Below the pieces are notes generated by a model, which saw only the letters and a program-made list of their open reading frames with translations, had not been told where the DNA came from and ran no database searches. Position numbers and translations under genes: made by a program. Source: Desulfobulbus sp. Tol-SR (GTDB lineage: Bacteria; Desulfobacterota; Desulfobulbia; Desulfobulbales; Desulfocapsaceae). From it: a stretch of DNA of 62,406 nucleotides. This document shows, one piece after another, positions 20,884 to 29,371 of this stretch (its first letter is position 1; each line of letters opens with the position of its first letter). Location of the stretch: contig JROS01000044.1 of assembly GCA_000769715.1 (NCBI GenBank), positions 5,454 through 67,859 on the forward strand, given 5' to 3'.

Positions 20884-21120
20884 AATAACTTGCTTTATTC
20901 TATACTTTTTGCCATCCTTCAAAAAAAAGGCCCCGGGCTTCCTGGTGATCAGGACGATTGACGCGAGAACCCGGTATTTCAGCCACTTCCCGAACTACAA
21001 AGACATACTGTTCCACAAAACACAAGAAATATTCTTCTTTTAAGATGTTCGTCGGCGATATTTTTCGTATGATTAGCCAACCGATGGTATCACCGAGCGA
21101 CCGATCCGCATATTGAGAAG

Positions 21121-22176
21121 ATGATTGTCTACATAATCAAGAGAATAGCACTGATGATCCCCACCCTGTTCGGGGTGATGCTGGTGACCTTCGTCGTCAC
21201 GCAGTTCGTTCCGGGGGGGCCGGTCGAAAAGCTGATCGCCGAGATGGAAGGGCACGGCAAAGGCGGGGAAGCGGCGGTCGCGGTCACGTCGTCGCTGTAT
21301 CGCGGCGGATCGGGACTGGACCAGGAGCGGATGGTCAAACTCCAGCAGCTCTACGGTTTCGACAAGCCGCCGGCGGAACGGTTCCTGCTGATGATGAAGA
21401 ATTATCTGCTCTTCGATTTCGGCACCTCCTACTATTATCATGAACGGGTCGCCGATCTGGTCATCGCCCGGTTGCCGATATCGATGTCCCTCGGTCTCTG
21501 GAGCTTCGTCATCGTCTACGGTGTCTGCATCCCCTTGGGCATCGCCAAGGCGGTGCGGGACGGTTCCCGCTTCGACGTCGTTACCAGCACCATTATCCTG
21601 GTTGGATACGCCATTCCCGGGTTTGTCCTCGGCATCGTCATGATCGTCCTGTTCGGCGGCGGCAGCTTCTGGAGCCTGTTCCCGCTGCGCGGCCTGGTCT
21701 CGGACAACTGGGCGGAGATGAGCCTGGTCATGAAGATCCTCGACTACCTCTGGCACATGGTGCTGCCGATCACCGCCAGCGCCGTCGGCAGCCTCGCGGT
21801 GATGACGCTGCTGACCAAGAACTCGTTTCTCGAGGAGATCCGCAAACAGTATGTCCTGACCGCCAGGGCCAAGGGGCTGAGTGAGAACCAGGTGCTGTAC
21901 AAACATGTCTTCCGCAACGCGATCATCCCGATCATCACCGGTTTTCCCGGCTACTTCATCGCCTCGTTCTTTACCGGCAGCCTGCTGATCGAGACGATCT
22001 TCTCGCTCGACGGCATGGGCCTGCTCGCCTACCAGTCGGTGCTGAACCGGGATTATCCGGTGGTTCTCGGCACCCTCTATTTCTTTACCCTGATCGGCCT
22101 GATCTCGCGCCTGCTCTCGGATCTCAGCTATGTCCTCGTCGATCCCCGCATCAGTTTCAGACATGTCGACACCTGA
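21121..22176 (+). CDS. yejB: Peptide ABC transporter permease, YejB-like
   Basis: 351 residues, inner-membrane subunit of a DppB/OppB-superfamily importer. It begins IVYIIKRIALMIPTLFGVML, has six predicted membrane helices, and the cytoplasmic EAA-type loop TARAKGLSENQVLYKHVFRNAIIP that contacts the ATPase. The length and the large N-terminal periplasmic loop match YejB of the YejABEF oligopeptide/microcin C importer. Neither the substrate-binding YejA nor the ATPase YejF is adjacent. Confidence 0.85.
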   Translation: MIVYIIKRIALMIPTLFGVMLVTFVVTQFVPGGPVEKLIAEMEGHGKGGEAAVAVTSSLYRGGSGLDQERMVKLQQLYGFDKPPAERFLLMMKNYLLFDFGTSYYYHERVADLVIARLPISMSLGLWSFVIVYGVCIPLGIAKAVRDGSRFDVVTSTIILVGYAIPGFVLGIVMIVLFGGGSFWSLFPLRGLVSDNWAEMSLVMKILDYLWHMVLPITASAVGSLAVMTLLTKNSFLEEIRKQYVLTARAKGLSENQVLYKHVFRNAIIPIITGFPGYFIASFFTGSLLIETIFSLDGMGLLAYQSVLNRDYPVVLGTLYFFTLIGLISRLLSDLSYVLVDPRISFRHVDT

Positions 22177-23227
22177 GCCGACCGCCAGCCGGAAGGGCGG
22201 TAAACCGGGCAGGCAGAGTCTGGGCCGCCGGCGTTGGCACCGGTTCCGCCGCAACCGGCGGGGCTATTACAGCCTGATCCTGTTCTCGATCCTCTTCGTG
22301 ATGAGTCTGTTTGCCGAGATTATCAGCAACGATGTCCCGTTTCTGGTCATTTATAAGGGCAAACCGTATTTTCCTCTGCTGGTCAGCTACCCCGAGACGG
22401 CCTTCGGCGGTGATTTCGACACCGAGACCGACTATCTCGACCCCTATTTTCTCCAGGAGATGGAGGCGACTGAGGGCAAGGTCTTTTTCCCGCCGAACCG
22501 GCACAGTTACAATACCATCAACCTTGATATCGACGGTCCCGTGCCCTCGCCGCCGACTTCCGTCAACTACCTGGGAACCGACGACCGGGGCCGGGATGTC
22601 CTGGCCCGCCTGCTCTACGGCTTCAGGCTGAGCATCCTCTTCGGTTTTACCCTGACCCTGATCGGTACCGTCGCCGGCATAATCGCCGGGGCGGTCCAGG
22701 GATTTTTCGGCGGCCGGACCGATCTGTTCTTCCAGCGCTTTATCGAGATATGGGGGGCGATGCCGGAGCTCTACCTGTTGATCATCTTCGCCTCGATCTT
22801 CCAGCCCAGCGTTCTGCTACTGCTGATCCTGCTGTCGCTGTTCAGCTGGATGGGGCTCTCCGATTATGTCCGGGCCGAGTTCCTCAAGGGGCGGAGCATG
22901 GAATATGTCAAGGCGGCGCGGGCCCTCGGGGTCGGCAATTTCATGATCATGTACCGGCACCTCCTGCCCAACGGCATGACCCCGGTCATCACCTTCCTGC
23001 CCTTTCGGGTCTCGGCCTCGATCCTGGCGCTGACCAGTCTCGATTTCCTCGGGCTGGGCGTGCCCCCGTCCACTCCCAGTCTCGGGGAACTGCTGGCCCA
23101 GGGCAAGGCCAATATCGAGGCGTGGTGGCTGTCGCTGTCGGCCTTTTCGGTCCTGATCCTCACCCTGGTCCTGTTGATCTTCATCGGCGAGGCCCTGCGT
23201 GAGACCTTCGATCCGAGGCAGACCTGA
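22163..23227 (+). CDS. yejE: Peptide ABC transporter permease, YejE-like
   Basis: 354 residues from ATG 22163, overlapping yejB by 14 bp; longer in-frame starts run further into yejB. It has a basic cytoplasmic N-terminus (RRRWHRFRRNRRGYYSLILF), then a large periplasmic region characteristic of YejE (with HSYNTINLDID and NYLGTDDRGRDVLARLLYG), and the EAA loop KAARALGVGNFMIMYRHLLPNG. It acts as a heterodimer with YejB. The mla operon follows after 247 bp with its own promoter-like site. Confidence 0.85.
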   Translation: MSTPEPTASRKGGKPGRQSLGRRRWHRFRRNRRGYYSLILFSILFVMSLFAEIISNDVPFLVIYKGKPYFPLLVSYPETAFGGDFDTETDYLDPYFLQEMEATEGKVFFPPNRHSYNTINLDIDGPVPSPPTSVNYLGTDDRGRDVLARLLYGFRLSILFGFTLTLIGTVAGIIAGAVQGFFGGRTDLFFQRFIEIWGAMPELYLLIIFASIFQPSVLLLLILLSLFSWMGLSDYVRAEFLKGRSMEYVKAARALGVGNFMIMYRHLLPNGMTPVITFLPFRVSASILALTSLDFLGLGVPPSTPSLGELLAQGKANIEAWWLSLSAFSVLILTLVLLIFIGEALRETFDPRQT

Positions 23228-23325
23228 TTGTCGCAGGCGGATCCGGCCGGCCCGGTTCTCCCTCTCTTCGTCTCCTGGCCATTCAAATGGCAGTGAAGTG
23301 AAAAGTGTTAAGATTTGTATCGTTA

Positions 23326-23354
23326 TTGACATTTGTCGATCAAGTTTTTATTTT
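23326..23354 (+). promoter_or_regulatory. Candidate sigma-70 promoter for the mla operon
   Basis: TTGACA at 23326, 17-bp spacer, TATTTT at 23349. It is AT-rich relative to its surroundings and predicts a leader of about 115 nt before mlaE. It separates mla expression from yejBE. Confidence 0.5.
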
Positions 23355-23474
23355 ACTGGGCTGAACTGTCAATGCTGTCTGCCGGGTCAGGATCTTTCCG
23401 GTGCAGCAACAGAACGATTCTTTGTCATGGTTTCCCTGCTTCAGGTACGGCAGTTTTTTTCTGGTCAGAGGCGT

Positions 23475-24266
23475 ATGCAGAACAATCCCATACAGCGGCT
23501 CGGAGATACGGGGGTCTATGTCCTTCAGGATCTCGGCCGGATGACCTTCTTTCTGCTGAAGGCCTTCCGCGGTGTATTCAGGCGTCCCTTCCGCGTGCGG
23601 GAGGTGATCCGGCAGGTGCACTTCATCGGCGCGGGATCGCTCACCGTCATTATCTGCACGGCCGCCACGACCGGCATGGTCCTCGGGTTGCAGGGCTATT
23701 ACTCCCTCAACAAATTCGGGGCCGAGGGCTGGCTCGGCTCGGTGGTCTCCCTCTCCCTGATCATGGAACTCGGTCCGGTCCTCACCGCCCTGATGGTGAC
23801 GGGGCGGGCGGGCTCGGCGATGTGCGCGGAACTCGGCATCATGCGGATTTCGGACCAGATCGACGCCCTCGACTGCATGGCCATCGATCCCTTCCGTTAT
23901 CTCATCAGCCCGAAATTCCTGGCCGCCCTGTTCTCCGTCCCCCTGTTGACAGCGGTCTTCGACGTCGTCGGGATCTTCGGGGGATACGTCGCCGGCGTGA
24001 CCCTGATGGGTGTCAGTCCCGGCAGTTATATCGAGAGCATGCAGGCCAGCGTCACCAATCACGATATCCGGCTCGGGGTGATCAAATCCTTCGTCTTCGG
24101 CCTTCTGGTCGTCTGGATCTGCACCGGGCGGGGCTATTTCGTCTGGGAGATCAGGGGGGCCGGATTCGGGGCCGAGAGTGTCAGCCGGGTGACGACCCAG
24201 GCCGTCGTCATGTCCTCCATCACGGTTCTGGTCTTCGACTATCTGCTGACGGCGGTGCTGCTGTGA
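23475..24266 (+). CDS. mlaE: Phospholipid ABC transporter permease MlaE
   Basis: 263 residues from ATG 23475 (MQNNPIQRLGDTG), with GAGG just upstream; in-frame extensions to 23199 lie in non-coding-looking sequence. Family blocks are FIGAGSLTVIICTAATTGMV, the conserved ELGPVLTALMVTGRAGSAM and the cytoplasmic helix EISDQID-like stretch RISDQIDALDCMAIDP. It is the membrane core of the system that moves phospholipids between inner and outer membranes. Its stop overlaps the mlaF GTG. Confidence 0.95.
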   Translation: MQNNPIQRLGDTGVYVLQDLGRMTFFLLKAFRGVFRRPFRVREVIRQVHFIGAGSLTVIICTAATTGMVLGLQGYYSLNKFGAEGWLGSVVSLSLIMELGPVLTALMVTGRAGSAMCAELGIMRISDQIDALDCMAIDPFRYLISPKFLAALFSVPLLTAVFDVVGIFGGYVAGVTLMGVSPGSYIESMQASVTNHDIRLGVIKSFVFGLLVVWICTGRGYFVWEIRGAGFGAESVSRVTTQAVVMSSITVLVFDYLLTAVLL

Positions 24267-25048
24267 ATCCCCCGGCAATCGAATTCAGGGAGGTGCTGAA
24301 GGTCTTCCCGAAGCGCGGCGGCGGGGTGCAGACGGTGCTCGATCGCGTCAGTTTTTCGATACCCGGCGGCAAAACCACCGTTATTGCCGGGGGGAGCGGT
24401 CAGGGCAAGAGCGTCACCCTGAAGCTCATCCTCTGCCTGATGCGGGCCGATGCCGGCGGAATTTTTGTCCATGGCCAGGATGTCACCAATATCGATGGGA
24501 AGGCCCTGGAAGACCTGCGTACCAGATTTGGTGTGCTCTTTCAGGGAGCGGCCCTGTTTGATTCCCTGACGGTCTATGAAAATGTCTCCCTGCCGCTGCG
24601 GGAGCGGACGAAAAAAAACGAGCGGGAGATCGGCGAACAGGTTGGGGCGACCCTTGAGCGTCTCGGGCTTGTCGGCCACGAGGGCAAATACCCGGCGCAA
24701 CTGAGCGGCGGGATGCGGAAGCGGGTCGGTCTGGCGAGGGCCCTGCAACTCAAGCCGGAGATCATGCTTTTTGATGAGCCGACGACCGGACTCGATCCGG
24801 TGATGACGCAGGATATCTACCGTCTCTTCGCCGAGACCCAGGCCCAGGAAGGATTTTCCTCAATCATCGTCAGTCACGATATCCCGAAGGTCTTCAATCT
24901 TGCCGATCAGGTCATCATCCTGAACGAAGGGAAAGTGGATACCTTCGCCAGTCCGGAGGATATCCAGTTGTCGCGGCAGGAGCATATCCGGGAATTCGTC
25001 CGGACAACGATGGGAGAGATATATCAGAGTCATCTGGTGGAGCGATGA
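24263..25048 (+). CDS. mlaF: Phospholipid ABC transporter ATPase MlaF
   Basis: 261 residues starting at GTG 24263, overlapping mlaE by 4 bp; a much longer in-frame ORF runs back across mlaE and is spurious. Walker A GGSGQGKSVTLK, Q-loop VLFQGAALFDSLTVYENV, signature LSGGMRKRVGLARAL, Walker B IMLFDEPTTGLDP and switch His in IVSHDI are all intact. It powers MlaE. No mlaB (STAS subunit) is present in this operon. Confidence 0.95.
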   Translation: MNPPAIEFREVLKVFPKRGGGVQTVLDRVSFSIPGGKTTVIAGGSGQGKSVTLKLILCLMRADAGGIFVHGQDVTNIDGKALEDLRTRFGVLFQGAALFDSLTVYENVSLPLRERTKKNEREIGEQVGATLERLGLVGHEGKYPAQLSGGMRKRVGLARALQLKPEIMLFDEPTTGLDPVMTQDIYRLFAETQAQEGFSSIIVSHDIPKVFNLADQVIILNEGKVDTFASPEDIQLSRQEHIREFVRTTMGEIYQSHLVER

Positions 25049-25494
25049 AAAAAAATACGCTGGAAATGATGGTCGGCCTGTTCATGGTGGTGGGGCTTCT
25101 GGCCTTCGGCTACCTGGCCCTGAGGCTTGGCGAGGTGTCATTATGGGGCGACAGTAGACGATATTCCCTGACGGCCGAGTTCGATAATGTATCCGGGGTG
25201 AAGAAGGGGGCATCGGTCCAGATCTCCGGGGTGGTGATCGGCGAGGTGAGCGGGGTCGACCTGTCCGATGATCACCTGGCGCTCCTGACCCTGCGCATCG
25301 ACAAACGGGTCAAGGTCCCGGCCGATTCGATCGCTTCGGTGAAGTCCCAGGGTATCGTCGGCGATAAATACATTCAACTGTCGCTGGGTGGCGACGATGA
25401 GGTCCTCGCCGAAGGCGGGCTGCTGACCGAGACCGAATCCGCCATCGATATCGAATCGCTGATCAGCAAGTTTGCCTTCGGCAGCGCCAAATAG
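25045..25494 (+). CDS. mlaD: MCE-domain phospholipid-binding protein MlaD
   Basis: 149 residues. One N-terminal membrane anchor (about residues 9-28) is followed by a single MCE domain (AEFDNVSGVKKGASVQISGVVIGEV). It forms a hexameric periplasmic ring on MlaFE. The short C-terminal tail fits the single-MCE MlaD class. ATG overlaps the mlaF stop by 4 bp. Confidence 0.93.
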   Translation: MKKNTLEMMVGLFMVVGLLAFGYLALRLGEVSLWGDSRRYSLTAEFDNVSGVKKGASVQISGVVIGEVSGVDLSDDHLALLTLRIDKRVKVPADSIASVKSQGIVGDKYIQLSLGGDDEVLAEGGLLTETESAIDIESLISKFAFGSAK

Positions 25495-25503
25495 GGGGAA
25501 GGG

Positions 25504-26295
25504 ATGAGATTACGTACCTTGTATGCAGTTCCGGCGTTGTTGTGCCTGTGGGGTTTTGTCCTCGGCCCGTCGCCTGTCGCTCCGACCGCGGCAATGGCGG
25601 CGAATGCGACACCTGACCTGCTGGCCGATGATGATTATGATAATGGTGATGATCAGGACGGGGTGGGGGTTGCCGACCCGCTCGAGCCATGGAACCGTGC
25701 GGTCTTTGTCTTCAATGACAAGCTCTACATCTGGGTGCTGAATCCGGTCAAGAATGTCTATGCCGAGGCGTTGCCGCGCGATGTTCGTGGCTGTATCGGC
25801 AATTTCGTCAGCAACCTGGCCAGCCCGGTCGTCCTGGTCAATGCCCTGCTGCAGGGGAGGTTCGATGATGCCTGGACGGTCGTTTCGCGTTTCGGTATCA
25901 ATACGGTGCTCGGGGTCTACGGTTTCGGTGACCCGGCTGCGAGCGAATTCGCCATGCTCCCCCCCTCGGCGGATTTCGGGCAGACGCTGGGCCGGTATCG
26001 GATGGGGGCCGGGATCTATCTCTACTGGCCTTTGTTCGGTCCCTCCAATGTCCGCGACACGATCGGTCGGGTGGGGGATTATGCCGCCAATCCGCTGAAC
26101 TATGTGGGATTGAACTCGGATGAGAGGCTCGGCTATTCCGGCACGGCCTTTGTCAACCGGATGAGCGTTGAGCCGGATGTGTATGCAGATACCAAAAAAT
26201 ATTCTCTCGATCCCTATGTGGCGATACGCCAGGCATACTCTGATTATCGCAATGCCCGCATCAGCAGGGGAGGCGGATCTGAGGGGAATGAATAG
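25504..26295 (+). CDS. mlaA: Outer-membrane lipid asymmetry protein MlaA (VacJ)
   Basis: 263 residues. Family hallmarks: DPLEPWNRAVFVFNDKL, NFVSNLASPVVLVNALLQG, and FGQTLGRYRMGAGIYLYWPLFGPSNVRD. In E. coli it is a lipoprotein that removes phospholipid from the outer leaflet. Here the N-terminus is a plain signal peptide (to about residue 33, ending AMAANA) with no lipobox Cys. It is encoded inside the mla operon, between mlaD and mlaC, whereas E. coli keeps it elsewhere. Confidence 0.93.
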   Translation: MRLRTLYAVPALLCLWGFVLGPSPVAPTAAMAANATPDLLADDDYDNGDDQDGVGVADPLEPWNRAVFVFNDKLYIWVLNPVKNVYAEALPRDVRGCIGNFVSNLASPVVLVNALLQGRFDDAWTVVSRFGINTVLGVYGFGDPAASEFAMLPPSADFGQTLGRYRMGAGIYLYWPLFGPSNVRDTIGRVGDYAANPLNYVGLNSDERLGYSGTAFVNRMSVEPDVYADTKKYSLDPYVAIRQAYSDYRNARISRGGGSEGNE

Positions 26296-26351
26296 GCGAC
26301 CGCTGTGTTCTTAGGGGTCGAAGTCGATTTTTTACGAGGTGAACGTGAACT

Positions 26352-26966
26352 ATGAAAGTTAGAACCGTGGTGCTGTTTTTCCTGCTGTCAGTATTTTTGT
26401 GTCCGGTCGGGCATGCGGTCGAAAGCCCGATGGCCCAGTTGAAACCGACCCTCAAATCGTTGACCGACCTGCTGTCCGATGAACGTCTCAAGGGGGATGC
26501 CCATCGTGCGGAGCGACGGTCGAAGATCATGGAGGCGATCAATGTCGGTTTCGATTTTGAAGAGATGTCGAAGCGGATTCTCGGCAGGACATGGCAGGAG
26601 ATTTCGGCTGAAGAACGGGAGCTTTTCACTCGTCAGATGATCAAGCTGCTGGAAAATATCTATGTCGGCAAACTGGAAAGCTATTCAGGCCAGCAGATCG
26701 ATTTTCTGGAAGAGCGGGTAAAGGGTAAAAGGGCCCAGGTCTCGACCACCATCGACAACCAGGGCGCCAAAATACCGGTCCACTATGTCCTCAATCTGAC
26801 GGACAGTAAATGGATGGTCTACGACATCAACATCGAGGGGGTCAGCCTGGTCGGCAACTACCGGGAACAGTTCAAGTCGATCCTGCGCACGGATAAGTTT
26901 GCCGGTCTGATGAAGGTGATCGAGGAGAAGAACAGAAGCTTCGAGAAGGGAAAGGGAAGCCTGTAA
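26352..26966 (+). CDS. mlaC: Periplasmic phospholipid shuttle MlaC
   Basis: 204 residues with a signal peptide (to about residue 22, PVGHA). Ttg2D/MlaC features are FDFEEMSKRILGRTWQ, FTRQMIKLLENIYVGKLESY and WMVYDINIEGVSLVGNYREQF. It carries lipid between MlaA and MlaFED. The stop overlaps the next start as TAATG. Confidence 0.94.
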   Translation: MKVRTVVLFFLLSVFLCPVGHAVESPMAQLKPTLKSLTDLLSDERLKGDAHRAERRSKIMEAINVGFDFEEMSKRILGRTWQEISAEERELFTRQMIKLLENIYVGKLESYSGQQIDFLEERVKGKRAQVSTTIDNQGAKIPVHYVLNLTDSKWMVYDINIEGVSLVGNYREQFKSILRTDKFAGLMKVIEEKNRSFEKGKGSL

Positions 26967-27418
26967 TGCAGCGACCGGTTCCTGATCAGGATGTGCGGCA
27001 GGCCTTTGATTTTCTCGATTCTGACGACCTGGCCGTCCTGCAGCCGGAACTCGCCGAGGTGAGGCTGGCGGCAGGCGAGGCGCTCTTTCGGATCGGTGAG
27101 GTTTCGACCTTGGTATATGTGCTTGTTGCCGGGAGACTTGCGGTACGAAAGCAGACCGGCTTTGCCGACAAGATGCAGGTCGTGGCGCTGCTCGATCCCG
27201 GCGCTCCGGTTGGCGAGGGTGCCATCTTCGCCGGCCAGGTTCATGAAGCCACCGTGGCGGCCGTTGAAGATTCCCGTCTTGTCTCGTTTCCGGGCAAAAA
27301 ACTGGATGCATTCAGGGATCGTTATCCGGCGCTGGCCTGGAAGATAATCAATCGGCTTCTCTTTATCTCGCACCTGCGTCTGAGGAAAGGTTCCGAACGG
27401 CTGGCACGAGTTCTGTAG
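26966..27418 (+). CDS. Cyclic-nucleotide-binding-like domain protein
   Basis: 150 residues forming one cNMP-binding beta-barrel (about 20-135) with no DNA-binding or enzymatic domain. The phosphate-binding cassette region reads GEGAIFAGQVHEATV: the Glu is kept, but the Arg normally seen before the ATV block is replaced by His/Glu, so nucleotide binding may be lost. Coupled to mlaC by a 1-bp TAATG overlap, so it is probably an accessory or regulator of the Mla operon. I know of no established Mla role for such a protein. Confidence 0.75.
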   Translation: MQRPVPDQDVRQAFDFLDSDDLAVLQPELAEVRLAAGEALFRIGEVSTLVYVLVAGRLAVRKQTGFADKMQVVALLDPGAPVGEGAIFAGQVHEATVAAVEDSRLVSFPGKKLDAFRDRYPALAWKIINRLLFISHLRLRKGSERLARVL

Positions 27419-27592
27419 TCAATCACGACAGATCCCGGAAGAGATGGGGAAATCAGTTTCAGCCGACCGGCGCCATTGGTGGTGGCAATGCCAACGTGAT
27501 CTTCCGGTTTTTTTTCTAGCCATCGGCGTTGAAATTGATTACTATCGCTCTTTTTTCTCCACCTGGCTTTTCCATTCGTTGCGAGGAGAGCG

Positions 27593-28108
27593 ATGAAGCT
27601 GCCATTTTCTGAAATTTCTCAGGAAGCGCGGAGTTTCAGTTATTCCGGAGCGGGTTGGTTTCCGGAAGAGGAGGTGGAATGTGTCGGATCGCCGCAGGTT
27701 GTGATTACCGCGGGAAGAAAAGGAAAAAAGGTCCTGCTTGACGGGATGCTCGGATTCACCGCTCTCCTGTCCTGCGATAGATGTGGAAAACCGGTCGAGT
27801 CGATGGTCGAGGAGGAATTCGAGTATATTTTTACCCTTGATGAAACTCAAGGTGCCGAACTCGCCGAGATGGAATGCAGTGCTGAGGATTGTATCACTGT
27901 TCAATTGAAGGAACCCGTTATCGATCTTGGTGAAATGCTGCGGGAACAGGTCTTCCTGGCGCTGCCCGTCAAGGTTCTGTGCGACGAGAGTTGCAGGGGG
28001 CTCTGTCCGGTCTGCGGCGCCGTTTTGAAGGATGGCCAATGCAGTTGTTCCGACAACGGCCGGTATTCACCTTTTAATGTGCTGAAACAGCTCAGAAAAG
28101 AAAAATAG
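27593..28108 (+). CDS. yceD: DUF177 family protein YceD
   Basis: 171 residues. Pattern LSCDRCGKPVESMVEEEFEYIF followed by a Cys-rich end (CDESCRGLCPVCGAVL) is typical of YceD proteins next to rpmF. The paired CxxC motifs suggest zinc. In plants and bacteria the family is linked to 23S rRNA maturation. GAGGAGAG precedes ATG 27593. It is first of the rpmF-plsX-fab cluster. Confidence 0.9.
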   Translation: MKLPFSEISQEARSFSYSGAGWFPEEEVECVGSPQVVITAGRKGKKVLLDGMLGFTALLSCDRCGKPVESMVEEEFEYIFTLDETQGAELAEMECSAEDCITVQLKEPVIDLGEMLREQVFLALPVKVLCDESCRGLCPVCGAVLKDGQCSCSDNGRYSPFNVLKQLRKEK

Positions 28109-28153
28109 AAATCAAACTTATTCGGTAGTTTTGTTGCCGAAGCGGAGGAAACC

Positions 28154-28342
28154 ATGGCCCTGCCAAAAAGAAGACATTCACATGCCCGAACCCACAAAAG
28201 ACGTTCCCACGATGCCCTGAAGGCAACCGGTGTATCGGTCTGCTCCGAGTGCGGTGAACCGAAGGAACCCCATCGTCTGTGCGCCAGTTGCGGCAAATAC
28301 AATGGACGTACCGTCTTTACTCTTGATGCCGAAGTAGAGTAG
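28154..28342 (+). CDS. rpmF: 50S ribosomal protein L32
   Basis: 62 residues, ALPKRRHSHARTHKRRSHDA at the N-terminus with a four-Cys zinc site, CSEC and CASC (zinc-containing form). GGAGGAAACC precedes ATG. The yceD-rpmF-plsX order is widely conserved. Confidence 0.98.
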   Translation: MALPKRRHSHARTHKRRSHDALKATGVSVCSECGEPKEPHRLCASCGKYNGRTVFTLDAEVE

Positions 28343-28351
28343 GAGTTTCCC

Positions 28352-29371
28352 GTGCATATTGCCCTGGACGCCATGGGAGGAGACCATGGTCCCGAGGAGT
28401 TGATTACCGGGGCATTACTTGCCGTGGAGCAGGCGGAACTTCATGTCACTCTGGTCGGGGATGAAGTATTGCTGGGGTCGATTGTCGGCAAGCTTGCCCC
28501 TGGCCATTCAGCCTCCTCACGCATCCGGATCGTTCATTCCTCCCAAGTTATAGAAATGAACGAGCATCCAGTCGAGGCGGTCCGCAAGAAAAAGGACTCC
28601 TCGATCATGGTGGCCTTCGACCTTTTGCGCAGGGGTGAAGCCGATGCCGTCGTCAGTGCCGGTAATTCCGGCGCCACCATGGCGGCGGCGGTACGGGTGT
28701 TGGGACGTCTGGAAGGGATCTCCAGGCCGGGTATCGCCTCTTTTTTCCCAACCCTGAAAAAACCGGTCGTGCTGATGGATGTCGGCGCCAATGTCGATTG
28801 CCGCCCTCTGCACTTGTACCAGTTTGCCGTCATGGCCTCCTGCTTCTCCCGCATTATTGATATCGAGAATCCTCGGATCGGTCTGCTCACGATCGGCGAG
28901 GAGGGGGGCAAGGGCAATCAGCTGGTCAAGGAAGCCTACGCTCTGCTGAAGAACAGCTCGCTCAATTTTGTCGGTAATGTCGAGGGCCGCGATGTCTTTC
29001 GGGGGGATGTCGATGTCATCGTCTGCGATGGATTTGTCGGCAATATCTGTCTCAAGATGAGCGAGGGCTTGGCCGAAGCGGCGATGCAGATGCTCAGAAA
29101 CGAGATCGTCAAATCGCTCCCGGCCAAAATCGGCTATCTGCTGGCCCGTCCCGCATTCAACCGCTTCAAGAAGCGGGTTGATTATGCCGAATACGGTGGC
29201 GCTCCCCTGCTCGGGATCAACGGTATCGGTATCGTCTGCCATGGTGTATCGAGTGACCAGGCGATCAAGAATGCGATCCTCGAGGCGAGAAAGATGGTCA
29301 AGCACCAGCTCAACGCCGCGATCCTGAAGAGTCTGGCCGCCGATGACAACGATCGGCTGATGGAGTCGTGA
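28352..29371 (+). CDS. plsX: Phosphate acyltransferase PlsX
   Basis: Makes acyl-phosphate from acyl-ACP for phospholipid synthesis. 339 residues from GTG 28352 (AGGAG upstream). Motifs: ALDAMGGDHGP, SAGNSGATMAAA, VLMDVGANVDC, and EYGGAPLLGINGIGIVCHG. Its stop overlaps the fabH ATG (TGATG). Confidence 0.97.
   Translation: MHIALDAMGGDHGPEELITGALLAVEQAELHVTLVGDEVLLGSIVGKLAPGHSASSRIRIVHSSQVIEMNEHPVEAVRKKKDSSIMVAFDLLRRGEADAVVSAGNSGATMAAAVRVLGRLEGISRPGIASFFPTLKKPVVLMDVGANVDCRPLHLYQFAVMASCFSRIIDIENPRIGLLTIGEEGGKGNQLVKEAYALLKNSSLNFVGNVEGRDVFRGDVDVIVCDGFVGNICLKMSEGLAEAAMQMLRNEIVKSLPAKIGYLLARPAFNRFKKRVDYAEYGGAPLLGINGIGIVCHGVSSDQAIKNAILEARKMVKHQLNAAILKSLAADDNDRLMES

Noticed and set aside
23333-24262. 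N-terminal extension of mlaF by about 310 codons
   Set aside because: It runs in the wrong frame over mlaE. The GTG at 24263 overlapping the mlaE stop gives a normal MlaF length.
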